This document shows, piece by piece, positions 18,340 through 29,543 of a DNA stretch of 32,653 bases. The notes beneath the pieces were generated by a model. The model worked only from the letters and a program-made list of their open reading frames with translations. It was not told the DNA's origin and did not search any database. Numbering within the stretch: position 1 is the first letter of the stretch; every line of letters begins with the position of its first letter. The DNA is from Actinomortierella ambigua (taxonomy: Eukaryota; Mortierellomycota; Mortierellomycetes; Mortierellales; Mortierellaceae): assembly GCA_016098155.1 (NCBI GenBank), contig JAAAJB010000405.1:1-32653 (forward strand), given 5' to 3'. Both the position numbers and the translations under genes were made by a program.

Positions 18340-18562
18340 TAGGGAGATGAGCTAATGCGAAGTAGGGAGTTGGGTTGAAAAACCGTAGTCTGATAGGCGT
18401 TCGGAGCTCGCTATGGCAGGTCGCTACAAGAAACCAGCCTGCACCGCCATGCATGGAAGTGCGCCAAGGGCGCAATGTCCCCAAGTACCGAGAGGGAGGC
18501 TTCAACAGGAAACTTTATCCTGTTCAGGTACGATCCATGTTCATTGAGGTATGAAGGTTCAG
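18340..18562. repeat. Dispersed ~220-bp repeat, copy B
   Basis: This is the second copy of the element at 7862-8085, same orientation, about 10.5 kb away. The minus-strand frame (EHGSYLNRI, GDIAPLAHF, PNAYQTTVFQPN) is collinear with copy A but has one in-frame TAG near 18412. Similarity stops abruptly at both ends. Confidence 0.75.
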
Positions 18563-19030
18563 CGCTCCCCTGATAACCGGAGGAGTGACTGTCCACCATG
18601 CTTCAAGTATGATATTGGTGGCTGCCAATGGGATGAGAGTGTTTCTGACTCCTCCCTCTCCCCCTTGAACTTGTGCAGCTTTCTCCTGACTCGCTTGGCC
18701 CTGGGGGAAGGACGAATGATACAATGACGAAAGAACAATGGGTACTCGACCTTTTCTCTTTTTAGCTTGTACATGTACCTTTTTTTTTGTCTCTCTCTCA
18801 CTTTCCCTGTCGCCACTCCTTCCGGCACTTGTTCCTCCCTCCCCCCACCTTTTTTTTTCCTACTCCGTTACCGCATTGGACCCTAAAAGACTTGAGTTCC
18901 GAGCCACGGTGCGCCAATGCTCCTTCATTCGCAATCCCCATTTCTTCCATTTCATTCACCCCATTCCTTTCCTCTCTCAGCTCTCCTCTCCCTCTTCTCT
19001 TCACCCGACACGCAATATAGCCAATACACC
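18563..19030. other. Upstream region of the membrane-protein gene
   Basis: The right part (about 18790-19015) is strongly pyrimidine-rich on the plus strand (CT runs, T runs, C runs), as is common in leaders of fungal genes, and leads directly to the ATG at 19031. No other gene is supported. Confidence 0.5.
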
Positions 19031-20743
19031 ATGGGATGGGACCCAATGGAACCTAGCTTGCCCGGCTGTGGCATGACACCGTGGGTCGGCAGCTTTGACC
19101 CCGTCAAATTCATCTACTTTATGTTGGCCACCGTCCTCCTCCCATACCCGTGCTATATTGTCGTAGCCACCATTTTCAATTGGGAGCACAGGCCCAAGCG
19201 ACCCGCCCGCCATTATCAGGACATCCTGCACGCAACCTCCTACGGGCTGATTCTCTTCATTTTTGGCAACTATACCCAGACATTCAAGTATGGTGGGAGG
19301 TTGAGGGGGAGGAGGGGAGGGAGGGCAACCTGAACATTGATGAGTGGTGAATATCCTAGCGTCTCTTTGTGTGTGGCTGACCTTCTTTTTTTTTGTCTCC
19401 TCGACTCTCTGCACTCGCGCTATGGTCTGGGTTATAGCTGGATAACGATTTTAGCCTTTTGGATTACATGGCCGTCCTACAGTGTGAGTTAAGAGGGAGG
19501 CCCGATGTAGGGAAAAGAGGGTTCTTTTTGGACCGGTGGATCATCTGATGGAAATAGAAATGCAAACCCCCTTACCCCAAAAGACTGAAGGTGGCTGTTA
19601 GCGCCTTTCTTTCTCCACACAACAACTAACCTCCTTTTTTTTTTGTTCTTTTCTTTCTTTGTGCTTCAGTTGATTGCAGAGTTACCCTTCGCCAAAACCT
19701 CCCTCCCTAGTTGGAAGTCGTGGCCCAAGGGCATGTACATCCTCTTCTTGGGTGCCCTCGGTGTCATTTTGGCCTTTGCGGCTTACCACATCTACCTGGG
19801 CTATCTGTTGAACAGGACAGTGCCTGGCTTCTTGGGATACTACCTCTTGGGCTTGCTTATCCCAGCCACGCTGACCCTGATTGGCTATGCCTGCTATAAG
19901 CAGCAAAACCTGGACAAGTTTGGGCTCTCCCGTTTCTACAACCAGCTGCTGTTCTGGAAATGGAAGCGTGCTGCCAATGTCACCAAGCGCAAGATTGAGA
20001 AGCAGGCCAAGGCTACTGCTGCCGCCAAGGCAAAAGCTCAGCTTGAACAACAACAACAACCATCCACGCCGCCACAGAAACAAGAGCTGACCACATCCTC
20101 AACCACATCTCTCCCTCCTACCCCACCGCCCAAGCCGGGGTCCGAGCAACTATCCATCGCCAACCTTGACGCCCAATTGAACGCCGCCGCCGACGCTGCC
20201 GACGCTGCCGTCGCAGCGGGAGCGTCGTCTGTCGTGGTCGAGGTCCATGATGACGCTCCGTTGAGCCCGTCCAACGAGGACACCCTCGCCATGCAATCCA
20301 TGTCGACAGTGGTACCCCCTCAGGTCCATGTCCTCGTCAACCAGAATACCCCAACCACCACCATCGAAGGTTCGTCCTCCGTTCCCACCAGCCATCTGGC
20401 CGAGACCACGGCAACACCGGCACCAGGATCAACAGTGCCAGCAGCAGTAGAAGCCACGGGTGGCACGGCTGGCGTCGGTGGATCACAGGCCGCACCACCG
20501 CCTCAGGTCGAGTCGACGCCTGACCACCCAGAACTGACCGTGTCAATCCAGCCGTTTGTGCCGTATGCGTGGACGGCGAGCGTGCCGGCGTATTTCCATC
20601 CACACCATTGGCAAATGTTTTACGCACTGGCGTTTTTCACACGGTTCGACCATTGGGTGTCCCGTGTGGGTGGCGGCATTGTGATTGGATGCTACATGCA
20701 AGGGATCATGGCCTATGGTTTTGACTATCTCTTGGAGGAGTGA
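19031..20743 (+). CDS. Polytopic membrane protein with C-terminal HPHHW motif
   Basis: I assemble three exons, 19031-19287, 19438-19483 and 19670-20743, with two GT-AG introns, giving 458 aa. The 46-nt middle exon is needed to join the frames and encodes hydrophobic sequence (WITILAFWITWPSYS), which supports the model. Predicted membrane segments lie at about residues 26-48, 66-84, 87-104, 122-145 and 152-177. They are followed by a basic stretch (KRAANVTKRKIEKQ), a long low-complexity Ala/Pro/Thr/Ser region (about 200-400), and a conserved-looking C-terminal end, FHPHHWQMFYALAFFTRFDHW (410-430), with one or two further hydrophobic segments. Histidine-rich HxHHW motifs next to membrane helices can bind metal or haem, but I know no named family here. 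Function unknown. Confidence 0.8.
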
Positions 20744-20984
20744 ACGTTGGTCTCTATCTCTCGCCATTTTTTTTGTTTTGTTTTGAGAAAGATACCACTA
20801 CGCGGTACCCCTATCTTTTTTTTTCTAGTCTCTCAGTTTTGTTTTTAGTCTTCTGGCCCCAACCATGGCCTCCAAAAATATCATAATATTAATAAGACCA
20901 ATCAACCTTTATCGGGTCTCTATAAAAACAAAAGGCGAAAAAAAAATAATGTACACGGTGGGAGGATAGCAAGGATTCTCTCTT
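20744..20984. other. Convergent intergenic region
   Basis: The 241 nt between the stops of the membrane-protein gene (plus) and the PPR gene (minus) contain T runs and an AATATTAATAAG stretch near 20884. Poly(A) signals of both genes should lie here. Confidence 0.5.
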
Positions 20985-22681
20985 CTAGACGAGGACGGGT
21001 CGCGTGTCATGGATGGATAGGAACCGCGCGACGCCAGCACCACCATCGCCTCCACCAACAGGTGATGACGACGACGATGCTGCTGATGCTGCTGCGTTGG
21101 CGATCTGTTTGAGTAACCTCTGGCATCTCTCGCTCGGCGTAATCCTTGCCCGGACCATCTCGTCATAGACCGACCGCGCCTGTCGTGGTTCGCCCCTGGC
21201 CAGATAGGCCTCCATCAGCTGTGCCCAGACATGGTCGTCGACCACTCGACCGAGCGTCGCCTCCTTGCCGAGCAACAATGTCCTTGTCTCGGACAAGAAC
21301 CCATGCTCGAGCAACCGTTGGATCACATTGCCGGCCGTTTTGCGGTATCGCTCCACGCCCGGCCACAGATCCTGTAGCGCCATCCGATCAATCAACAGCG
21401 CCGCCGTGTCGAGGTCGCGCTTCTTCATCACGAGGTAGACGAGATAGGTCCTGTACGAAAACGCCGCGTTCTTGGCCTCGCTCGGTGTCATGTCTTTGGA
21501 GATCCGCGCCTCAATAGCCTTCCAGACGGCGTCCACATGATTTGTCTCCATAGAGCTCGTGTGGCTACTATGGTTGCTGCTGTCCACCATGGTATTATGG
21601 ATGGATACGGTGCCCGGGGTTCCCGATGAGACGGTGGTGCCGGTCACAAGTGTTGGTGCCAGTTTGATGTGGTACTCCAGCAAGGCACTCATGTCATAGA
21701 TGGAACTAGGCTGCAGGTTCATATCGGTCATGCGGTGCATCATCGACTTGGCCGCCTCCATGTTGTGTGCACGCGTATGAGCTCGAATCAAGACGGACAA
21801 GATGCGGACGGTTGGAAAGACGCCCATGGACTCCATCATCTCAAAGGCGAGCGTGGCCCGCTTGAGCTCGCCACACTTGAGCCAGCCCTGGATCAAGCAG
21901 AGATGGTCTGCAGCCAGGTCGTTGTTCTCCATGCGCATCTCGTCCTGCTCCCGCTGTAAGAGTGTTAGATCGTGGTGCTGTGCCGCCATCGAAATCCGGT
22001 CCCGCCGTGCCTTGCTCGCCGAGTGGTGGTGTGGAGGGTGGGTATTCTTGTTGTGCGAGACCAATTGCTGGATGACGGCGTTGTAGTAGTTTTCGGGCTG
22101 GTGCGGCTGCTCCGCTAACCGCTCTCGGAAGGAACTAATCAGGACCTACAAAAAGAAGTTGAGACGTGAGGAAAAGACAAGAGAAAAAAATAGGTGCATG
22201 AGTACATGTCCCGGGATATCACGGATAGTGTGTTGGTGTAATGTTGAACCAGACTTGGTGTCCGGCCTTGGTTTCATATCCGTCGGAAGGCTGGATGCTG
22301 AGTGAGTGAGTGGTGGCCATGGACACATGGTCCAGGAACAAATAGGCAGGTGGCTGGCCATACCTGGTAGAGGTCCTCTTCCTCCTTGGTATAGGTGTTC
22401 TTGTTGGACATGGTTTGGCATGGCGAGGTGGAGAATGCAGCACATGGCTGCCATTGCTGAGGAGTGGATCTGGACATTGCTCTCTTGGCAGCAGCGGTTG
22501 CGACAGGGTTTGTGGAGGTGAATGCAGTGTCTGCTGTTCGTGTGGAGGTGGTGCTGGACGACGAAGCAGCAGCCTGGAGTAGTTTCCTGTAGGCGGCATC
22601 TTCGGAGCGGGAGGCCGAGGCCAGGCGGCGTGGCAGATAGGCACGGAGAATGGCCTGTACAAAGACGGGGATCTTTGTCAT
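20985..22681 (-). CDS. Mitochondrial-type pentatricopeptide repeat (PPR) protein
   Basis: Two exons, 22681-22364 and 22145-20985, joined in phase 0 across a 218-nt GT-AG intron, give 492 aa. The N-terminus (MTKIPVFVQAILRAYLPRRL) is basic, hydroxylated and free of acidic residues until about residue 27, as expected of a mitochondrial presequence. Exon 2 starts VLISSFRERLAEQ and NYYNAVIQQL, then has PPR-type helix pairs, for example LCLIQGWLKCGELKRATLAF, MMESMGVFPTVRILSVLIRA, AAKSMMHRMTDMNLQPS and, near the end, LMEAYLARGEPRQARSVYDEM. PPR proteins bind organellar RNA and affect processing, stability or translation (family knowledge); the target RNA cannot be predicted. The tail is a Ser/Gly-rich low-complexity stretch. 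The gene is divergent to the OSBP gene. Confidence 0.8.
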
Positions 22682-23071
22682 GAGAGGCGGGCAGGGAGAC
22701 GGATGGGAGAAGGATGAAAGGGAGAGAAGGAAGCGGGAATGGGGTGGGAGTGAGTGAGTGAGTGTGTGATTGTAATGAGAAAGAGAGTGTGAGGAGGTGA
22801 GAGACATGTGTGCACACAGACAATTGTAAGTCCAGACTGATAACAGTTGAAGTGACGTATGAACTGAGGCATGCGGTGATCGCCCTGCCCTGCTGAAGTG
22901 AACGTGCTTTTGTCTCTCTCTTTCACTGTTCCAATACTTGCTGCTCACTTTTTTTTTTCTTTTCTTGCTCCCATCTTCTTCTTATATATATATTTTTCAT
23001 TCTTTTTTTTTTCTTGCATCCATTCTCACCATCACCACCCCCCTCCCCTCCCCTCACTGCCACTCAACATC
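22682..23071. promoter_or_regulatory. Divergent promoter region of PPR and OSBP genes
   Basis: The two starts lie 390 nt apart and face away from each other. The region has a (CACT/GAGT)n-like tract on the PPR side (about 22740-22800), a TATATATATA stretch at about 22984-22993, and T- and C-rich tracts just upstream of the OSBP ATG. Individual factor sites are not identifiable. Confidence 0.5.
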
Positions 23072-25604
23072 ATGTCCAGCAACAACTCAAACGCCAACTC
23101 GGACTCTGACGACACCTCCGTCGCAGAGGTGCCCACGGAACAGAAGGACTCCTTCCGCTCCTTTATCGCGACCCTCGCCCAGTTCTCGGGCGATCTGTCC
23201 AGCCTGACCTGCCCCTCCTTCCTCCTCAGCTCTGTCAGTCTTTTGGAGTACAGGTAAGAGAGAGAGAAAGAGAGAGATGATAGAGATAGAGAACTAGAGA
23301 GAGAGAGAGAGTCAGTGCGAGTGTGGCAATCAACGTAAAGACAACAGAAAAAGACCCTCTCCCTCCCTCCATCCTCCCTGTCTCTCACCTCCACAGCCAT
23401 GCAAGGATGCACCGCCTCTTCTCCGACAGTCTTCTTCTCAGCGTCAGAGAGAAAGAGAAAGAGAGAGAGAGAGAGAGATAGGATACAAGAAACAGACAAG
23501 TTGAAATGGCACATGGGAAGAGAGTGAGTTGTTGCGCTGTTCACTTCCTGTGACCTTGCGCTCCTTGTGCTGGTGTGGTGGTGCCTATACCCACGCCGTG
23601 CTACACGGGACACCACAGCAGACAAAGCCGGTCCCTTCATCATCAACCCCACCATCACACTGTTTCGTATTAGATTGCTCTTTGCTGCAGGCAGTGTGTT
23701 GATGTCTGCATGGTTCAAAAAAAAAAAAAAAAAAAAGGAACCATATGAGAAACAAAACAAGGGAAAAAAAGGGTCCTGTCGTCCTGTCCCTTTTTTTTTT
23801 TTTATACGCTTCATCTCCTGTAGGATTTTTCGTCCTACGTGAAGCAATGTTGGGGCTGGAGCCTTCTTGCTCAAACTCGGCTCGACCAGCCATCTCATGG
23901 GAGGATGCGATGGTGCAAGCCAAGTCAAGCCAAACCACATGTGAAGGGTGTACACTGGACTGGGAAAAAAAAGGTTCTTTGCCCTTCCCCCCCCCTCCAG
24001 CTTCTAGATCTTCCAACCTCTTCGCCACACGACTTTTCTCTTGACTGACAATTTGCGATTGGCTTTTTTCTTTTCTTGCATCAAACAACAAATAGCCAAT
24101 ACTGGGGCGACCATCCCAAATTGTTTGCAGCCATCTCTGGGGGCACCACTCCCGAGGAGCGTCTCCTGCGCGTGCTCAAGTGGTTCATCTCGACCCTGTA
24201 TGGCTCGTACTCGTCCCGCACCACCACCATCGGCATGGAGAAGAAGCCATACAACCCCATCCTGGGCGAGCAGTACTTTGGCCGCTGGACCGGTGATGCA
24301 GAGACTGGAGATACCTTCCTCGCGGCTGAGCAAGTCAGCCACCACCCACCTGTAAGATCTCCCCCCTCTGCCTTTGATTGGTCTCTCACTGGTCATGTTT
24401 TCCTCATGGACAGGATATATACCTCTCACGGATAGACAAATAGACAACCAACCCAAGGAGCGAGGAGGAGGGGAAAAAAAAGAGGACACTAGCATGTGCA
24501 TTTTTTTTTGTTGGATAATGTGCAGGCAGCATGTGTGTCAGCACATTCGTCAGTGACCATTGTACCCCCTTCCCCCCAGCAAAGCTTTCCCCACAAAATA
24601 ACAACAGCAACAACAGCAACAACAGCAGCCATAACATCAACAACAGCAGCAATAACAACAACAACAGCAGAAAGACGTGGACCTCGGGACACAAAAACAA
24701 ATCACGATTGCTAACGTCTCTTCTTTGTCCTACCTCGTCCTCCCCTGTAACACGCCTTTTATTCATTTTGATTATCTACTCAATCCTCTTTCCTTGCCCC
24801 ATTAACTCTTTTTGAACATAGATCATGGGCTTCCACTTGGAGAACAAGAAGGCAGGCGTGATTCTGGAGGGCCACTGCGGACAAAAGTCGCGGTTTGCCA
24901 TGCCAGCAGGCATTGATGTCTCGCAGACAGGCCACGCCACCTTGTCGCTGCCCGGTTTCAATGAGCACTATCTGCTCACGCTGCCGTCGATCCAGATCCG
25001 CGGTATTGTCACTGGACGACCCTTTGTCGAGCTGAGCGGCACCACCTACATTGTCTCGAGCACAGGACTGTTGGCGACGATCGACTACAGCACCCGCGGA
25101 TACTTTTCGGGCGAGAAGAACAGCTTCAAGGCATCGATCAAGCCCCTGGATGGAGGATCGGCCTTTTACACGGCACAGGGCCAGTGGAGCAAGTCGTCCA
25201 AGTACACGGATGTGAAGAAGGGCGAGACCAAGCTGTTCTTTGATGCCGAGGCGGACCAGCCTCTCCCGATAGAGATCAAGCCCGTGGAGGAGCTGGCGCC
25301 TCTAGAGTCGCACAAGGTCTGGGCAGTGGTCTCCAAGGCGCTCAACGCCAAGGACTATGCGACGGCCTCCAAGGAAAAGTCGGCTCTGGAGGAGGCACAG
25401 CGTGAGCTGCGACGCCAGCGCAAGGAGAAGGGCGAGACACAGGCCGATGTGCTCGAGGTATTTGAGCTGGTGGACGAGGATGCGGATGCGACGGGCAAGA
25501 TCTTCCAGACGCTCAGAGAGAAGCTGGTCAAGGTGGCTGGTGCCAAGGCTATCAAGGAGGATGAGACCAAGCCCCACTGGAGGCTGCGTCAGGGAAAGAA
25601 CTAG
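23072..25604 (+). CDS. Short oxysterol-binding protein homologue (Osh4/Kes1 type)
   Basis: Three exons, 23072-23253, 24096-24351 and 24822-25604, join in phase and give 406 aa. The protein has only the OSBP-related lipid-binding domain, with no PH or ankyrin region, as in yeast Osh4/Kes1 (434 aa). Visible landmarks are a lid-like N-terminal segment (FIATLAQFSGDLSSL, 31-45), SLLEYSQYWGDHP (56-68), KPYNPILGE (111-119), the family signature EQVSHHPP (139-146) with His143 and His144, which are phosphoinositide ligands in Osh4, and a C-terminal basic helix EEAQRELRRQRKEKG. Proteins of this type exchange sterol and PI4P between membranes and regulate Golgi traffic. The signature ends exactly at an exon boundary (HHPP then IMGFHLEN). 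The start follows a pyrimidine-rich leader. Intron 1 is long (842 nt) and full of simple repeats. Confidence 0.92.
23254..23485 (+). repeat. (GA)n tracts in OSBP intron 1
   Basis: Interrupted GA/GAGA tracts lie at about 23256-23310 and 23444-23480, just after the intron 1 donor. They are simple repeats; open frames across them are artefacts. Confidence 0.8.
24595..24675 (+). repeat. (CAA/CAG)n tract in OSBP intron 2
   Basis: AACAACAGCAACAACAGC-type units repeat through about 24597-24670 inside the 470-nt second intron. This is a trinucleotide microsatellite; the Asn/Thr-rich and Val/Ala-rich frames it creates on both strands are not genes. Confidence 0.85.
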
Positions 25605-25863
25605 AGCACTATAATTCATTCTTTCGTTTTTTCTTTCTTTCTTTTTTTCCACAATCCTGTTCTACTATTGACCAGTCCACTACAGTACTCTCCTTATTGC
25701 CCATTGTTTCCTTGTTCCATGCACATACAAAAAAAATATACATCATTCTAGACACCAGCAATTCTCTGGAAGAGAGAGGGGGCTTGTTTCTTTTATCGTG
25801 GTTGTAGTGATTCTACACTACATGGCAACTATAGTACGCACGATGCAGATATGTGTGCCATAT
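25605..25863. other. Convergent intergenic region
   Basis: The stops of the OSBP gene (plus) and the small Cys/His protein gene (minus) face each other over 259 nt. T-rich sequence follows the OSBP stop and an A7 run precedes TATACATCATT near 25730-25745. No other gene is visible. Confidence 0.5.
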
Positions 25864-26136
25864 TTACTTCTTTGCTGGGTGTTGATGGAGGCCTTTCTCC
25901 CCAGCTCCGGAGCACTCGCTGTTTTGCGGATGGTGAAGCTGGCCACAGGTTTGGCAAGGTTTGTTAACGAGGGCGTCTTCGGTTTGGTTGTCGCCGATAT
26001 CCAGGCTGAGACCCTTGCCGGGGGTCACGAGATCGACGCGTCCTTTGTATCGGTGGGCTGTTGCGGCGGCGGGGAGGTTGGGTTGGTTGTCGTGTTGCTC
26101 CGTCGGGGTCTGTTGGCTGTTGTTGCTTGAAGACAT
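25864..26136 (-). CDS. Small protein with CxxC...HH...C motif
   Basis: This single-exon frame encodes 90 aa with GC-rich, coding-like codon use. The N-terminal third is polar and Gln/Asn-rich (MSSSNNSQQTPTEQ). The centre reads YKGRVDLVTPGKGLSLDIGD, and near the end NKPCQTCGQLHHPQNSEC forms a C-x2-C-x4-H-x5-C arrangement close to a CCHC zinc knuckle, which suggests a metal-binding or nucleic-acid-binding role (inference). I do not recognise the family. The ATG at 26134-26136 follows an A-rich stretch and faces the WASP gene across a 744-nt divergent region. It could instead be one exon of a longer gene or a chance frame. Confidence 0.5.
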   Translation of the reverse strand: MSSSNNSQQTPTEQHDNQPNLPAAATAHRYKGRVDLVTPGKGLSLDIGDNQTEDALVNKPCQTCGQLHHPQNSECSGAGEKGLHQHPAKK

Positions 26137-26880
26137 TCTTCGTGGGAAAAAAAAGAAAAAGGTGAAGGAGAATCAAAGGGGGATGATGGGGATAAGAGGG
26201 GGGGGGGGGAAGAAAGAACGGGAAAGAAAGGAGAGAAGGGGAAGAGAGAGAAGGGGAAAGTGTGTTCGTAACATACAATGCAACGAACGACAACAGGAAA
26301 CAGAACACAGCTGTGGCTTTTGTGCCCGGATCAACCATGTCACTTGCACAAATGACATAGGCGTGAATATATCAGCCCAACTGACAGAGGGGCGACTAGC
26401 CAATGAGGTGGATGGATCACTGATGGTGATGCTGATCTGGCAGTCGGTACACGCGCCCTGTCAGGGGGGAAGGGGGCCCAGCTGGACCTGCGCAGTCCAA
26501 TATTGCAATTCTACGCACAAGACGTGAGCTTGCTTGAGATGCCTATGCCCCATGCCCATGCCCCGTACACCCTCCCATTGTCACCACCGGTGATATCGTC
26601 TTGGTCATGTCCAGTTCGGATGGGCCGTGACGTGCGCTGCAGTGCAACAAGAATGTCTTGAAGTGGGGGGGGGGGCACAAAAGAGCCGGCTGGTGGACTG
26701 AGACGTGGCTGTGGAAAATTTTCTCCTCTCTTCTCTCTTCTGCATCTACTTCATCTCTCTTCCTTCAACTCCTTCACACTCTTTCTCTCATACACGCCCA
26801 TTTCAGCATTGAACAGCCTCCTTCCTAACTAGAAGACTCTTTCATTACACCCTCATCCCCCCCCCCCGTTGCATCGCAGC
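26137..26880. promoter_or_regulatory. Divergent region between the small protein and WASP genes
   Basis: This 744-nt region contains a purine-rich tract on the plus strand (about 26195-26262), G runs (about 26201-26211 and 26664-26674), and a long CT-rich tract immediately upstream of the WASP start (26725-26870). A CCCATGCCCCATGCCCATGCCCC repeat near 26545-26565 is a short imperfect iteration. No gene is supported inside. Confidence 0.5.
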
Positions 26881-29543
26881 ATGCCCAGTGTCACTCTTCA
26901 CAATCCAGAAGACAAGGCGGCCATCAAGCGCGCCTTGCCAACCACCACTCAGGTACAAACATGGACAGCCTCAAAACAGCCCACACTCGACAGACAGACA
27001 GGCAGACAGACAGACACACGGACAGACAGACAGTGCCAAGAAAGAGAATGTGTGCTCTACTCGTCTACTGCCCCGTACTGACTCTGCCCTTTTCCTGCCC
27101 TCCATCCCTACCCCTGCTCTGTCTGCTCCCTTTTGCTCGTCACACACACACCCTCCTTCCATCTATCTATCTATCTCTCCCATTCTCTCCATCTCATAGA
27201 AAATCATCACAGCAACAGTGGCTCGCCTCTATGTTGCCTATCCCGACTCGCATGTATGGACTTACTCTGGCATCATGGGTGGACTAGCCTTTGTCCAAAC
27301 TAAGAATACCTTCCTCTTCCGCATTGTCGACCTTCTTGTAAGTCTGCACACAAAGGTGCTCGATGACATAACTGCCATGACTAGTCGAAAATTTTGGGTT
27401 AATTGGGGCGTTTGACTGACAAACCCTCACACACACACATACTTACACACCCTCTCTATCTCTCTCTCTTTCATCCACTCCATGTACAATAGGGCTCGCG
27501 CGGCGTCATCTGGGAACAGGAGCTGTACGAGGGCTTTGAGTACACTCAGGAACGATCCTTCTTCCACACCTTTGCAACCGATGTAAGTCGATGATCCAAC
27601 TCTTACTCCCTCTACTCTGGGACAAGGGAGGAAAGACGAGAGAGCTTTTATCGCAAGAGAGCATCCGGAACAGATCCAGCCTTGCTCTCTTTCTCTCTCT
27701 CTGTCTCTCTCTTTTTTATTCGGGCCTGGGCTTGTTAGGATGCTGTGCCCTCCAAACTCACCCTCTTTTCTTGGCAAAAAAAAAAAAACTCTCCTTGATC
27801 TCTGCATTGCCACATGGAAATAGAACTTTCTCGCTGCCTTCTCGTTTGCAGACGAACAGGAAGCCAGCGTCTTTTACAAAAAGGTCTCCAACCGCGGTAC
27901 TCTCAAAAAGGGTAAGTTCAGGCCTGTGTGAGAAGGAACTGGCCCACGATCACGGTGCTCTGTTGGACGATGGCTCATCGGTTGAGCGCATGCGACTTAT
28001 TAATATCTTTAAATTGAACCCTTTTTTCATGCCTCTCTCGCACGCACAACCCCCACTCCGATTGTCAATTGCACGTCAACAGTGAAGACGTCGGGATCGC
28101 CTTCTCCAAAATCCAAGAAGGGCGGCCTCTTTGGTAGCGTCAAGGAAAAGAAGGGTCACAAGGGCAAACTGGACAAATCACAGATCGGTCTACCCTCAAA
28201 CTTTCGACATCTCTCTCATATCGGATGGGATCCTAACAAGGGCTTTAACGTAAGGATGACAAGGATGGTGACACTGTGTGCAACATTGACAGGAAAGAAT
28301 GTGGTTCACACCTCCTCACTCGCACAGGAATGCTGACATCAGATTTTGATTTCTTGGCAATGTCATCCTTCATCGGATAATAACAAACAAAACAAAACAA
28401 AAATAGGTCCAGAACATTGATCCTGAATGGAAGAACCTCTTTGAGCAGCTGGAGAAGATGGGCGTCAGTCAGGATGACATTAACAACAACGCCGAGTTTG
28501 TGTCGCAGTTTGTTCAGTCACGAGGCGGGCCTGCAGCAGCTGTCAAAAAACCCGCACCAGCACCGGCGGCGCCGGCGCCTCCCCCAGCACCTTCGCGCAA
28601 CGTGACGCAGCACCGCCCCTCCGCCTCCGCTCCTTCGTCGGCACCACCGACCCCTTCGCGACCCGTCTCCTCCAAGGCACCTCCGCCACCACCGGCATCG
28701 CGACGTGTGCCCCCACCGCCACCCCGATCGCGCATCTCGCGGGCTGTGCCAGGACCGCCAGCCTTGCCAAGTCGCGAGCCTGCACCTGCAGCTCCCGAGC
28801 CATCGCGTCCACCACCCACCCCAATGCGCAACAGCGAGCCTACACCTCCCCCACCTCCTCCTCGTCCGGCGACAGTGGGCGCATACCCTTCGTCATCGTC
28901 GACACCTCCACCCCCACCACCACCACTACGTGGCGCCTATGTCCCTGCGGCATCGACACCTCCGCCCCCACCTCCACCTCCAATCTTCCATTCACCCTCA
29001 GCGTCGTCGTCGTCTACACCCCCTCCCCCACCACCCCCACCGTTCCGACCGGGTGCCGGCGCAGGCGGCGGCCCTCCTCCACCGCCTCCTCCACCTCCCA
29101 TCTCGGGCGGCCGCACCGGTGGCCCGCCTCCACCACCTCCACCTCCTCCTGCTATGGGTGGAGGCCCACCCCCTCCACCTCCACCACCTGCCAGTGGAGG
29201 CGGCCCACCTGCAGCCGCAGGGGGCGATGGTCGTCAAAACTTGTTGGCGAGTATCCGAGGCGCAGGAGGCATTGGGGCGCTTCGAAAGACGGGAACGGGC
29301 GATCCACGCCCGTACAGTGCACCACCTGGTCATGCGGGCAGTGCTGCAGGAGCAGGAGCAGCGGCGGCAGGAGTAGGAGCAGCAGCAGCAGCAGCAGCAG
29401 CAGCACATCACGAAGATTCGTCGGGCGGAGGAGATAGCTCGGGCGATTTGGCGAGTGCGCTTGCGGCAGCGTTGCAGATGCGAAAGTCGCGCGTCGCGGG
29501 TAGTGATGACGAGGCGAGCGATGATGAGAGCTGGGATGACTAG
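26881..29543 (+). CDS. WASP/Las17-family actin nucleation promoting factor
   Basis: Six exons (26881-26952, 27200-27337, 27493-27582, 27824-27911, 28083-28249, 28407-29543) join in phase through canonical GT-AG introns and give 563 aa. Domains in order: WH1 at about 10-128 (KIITATVARLYVAYPD, GGLAFVQTKNTFLFRIVDL, GVIWEQELYEGFEY, FLAAFSFADEQEASVFYKK), a basic stretch (GHKGKLDK), a CRIB motif IGLPSNFRHLSHIGWDP (164-180), a long proline-rich region (about 230-455) with many poly-Pro tracts, a WH2 actin-binding motif (QNLLASIRGAGGIGALRK, from 462), a helix resembling the central region (DLASALAAALQMRKSRV) and an acidic tail DDEASDDESWDD with the Trp561 that contacts Arp2/3. Such proteins activate Arp2/3 actin branching at endocytic sites. 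The CRIB suggests control by a Rho-family GTPase such as Cdc42; yeast Las17 lacks it. Confidence 0.95.
26985..27033 (+). repeat. (GACA)n tract in WASP intron 1
   Basis: GACAGACAGGCAGACAGACAG-type units with small variations lie just after the first donor. It is a tetranucleotide microsatellite. A CTAT/ATCT iteration lies further on in the same intron, at about 27163-27178. Confidence 0.75.

Noticed and set aside
22146..22948. Extended minus-strand frames upstream of the PPR start
   Set aside because: Sequence upstream of 22681 translates to His/Ser/Pro/Leu-rich low complexity from a GAGT/CACT tract; the presequence-like start at 22681 fits a mitochondrial PPR protein better.
23032..23955. 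Long minus-strand frame across OSBP exon 1 and intron 1
   Set aside because: It is generated by GA/CT microsatellites (Ser/Leu/Phe-rich) and conflicts with the well-supported OSBP exon.
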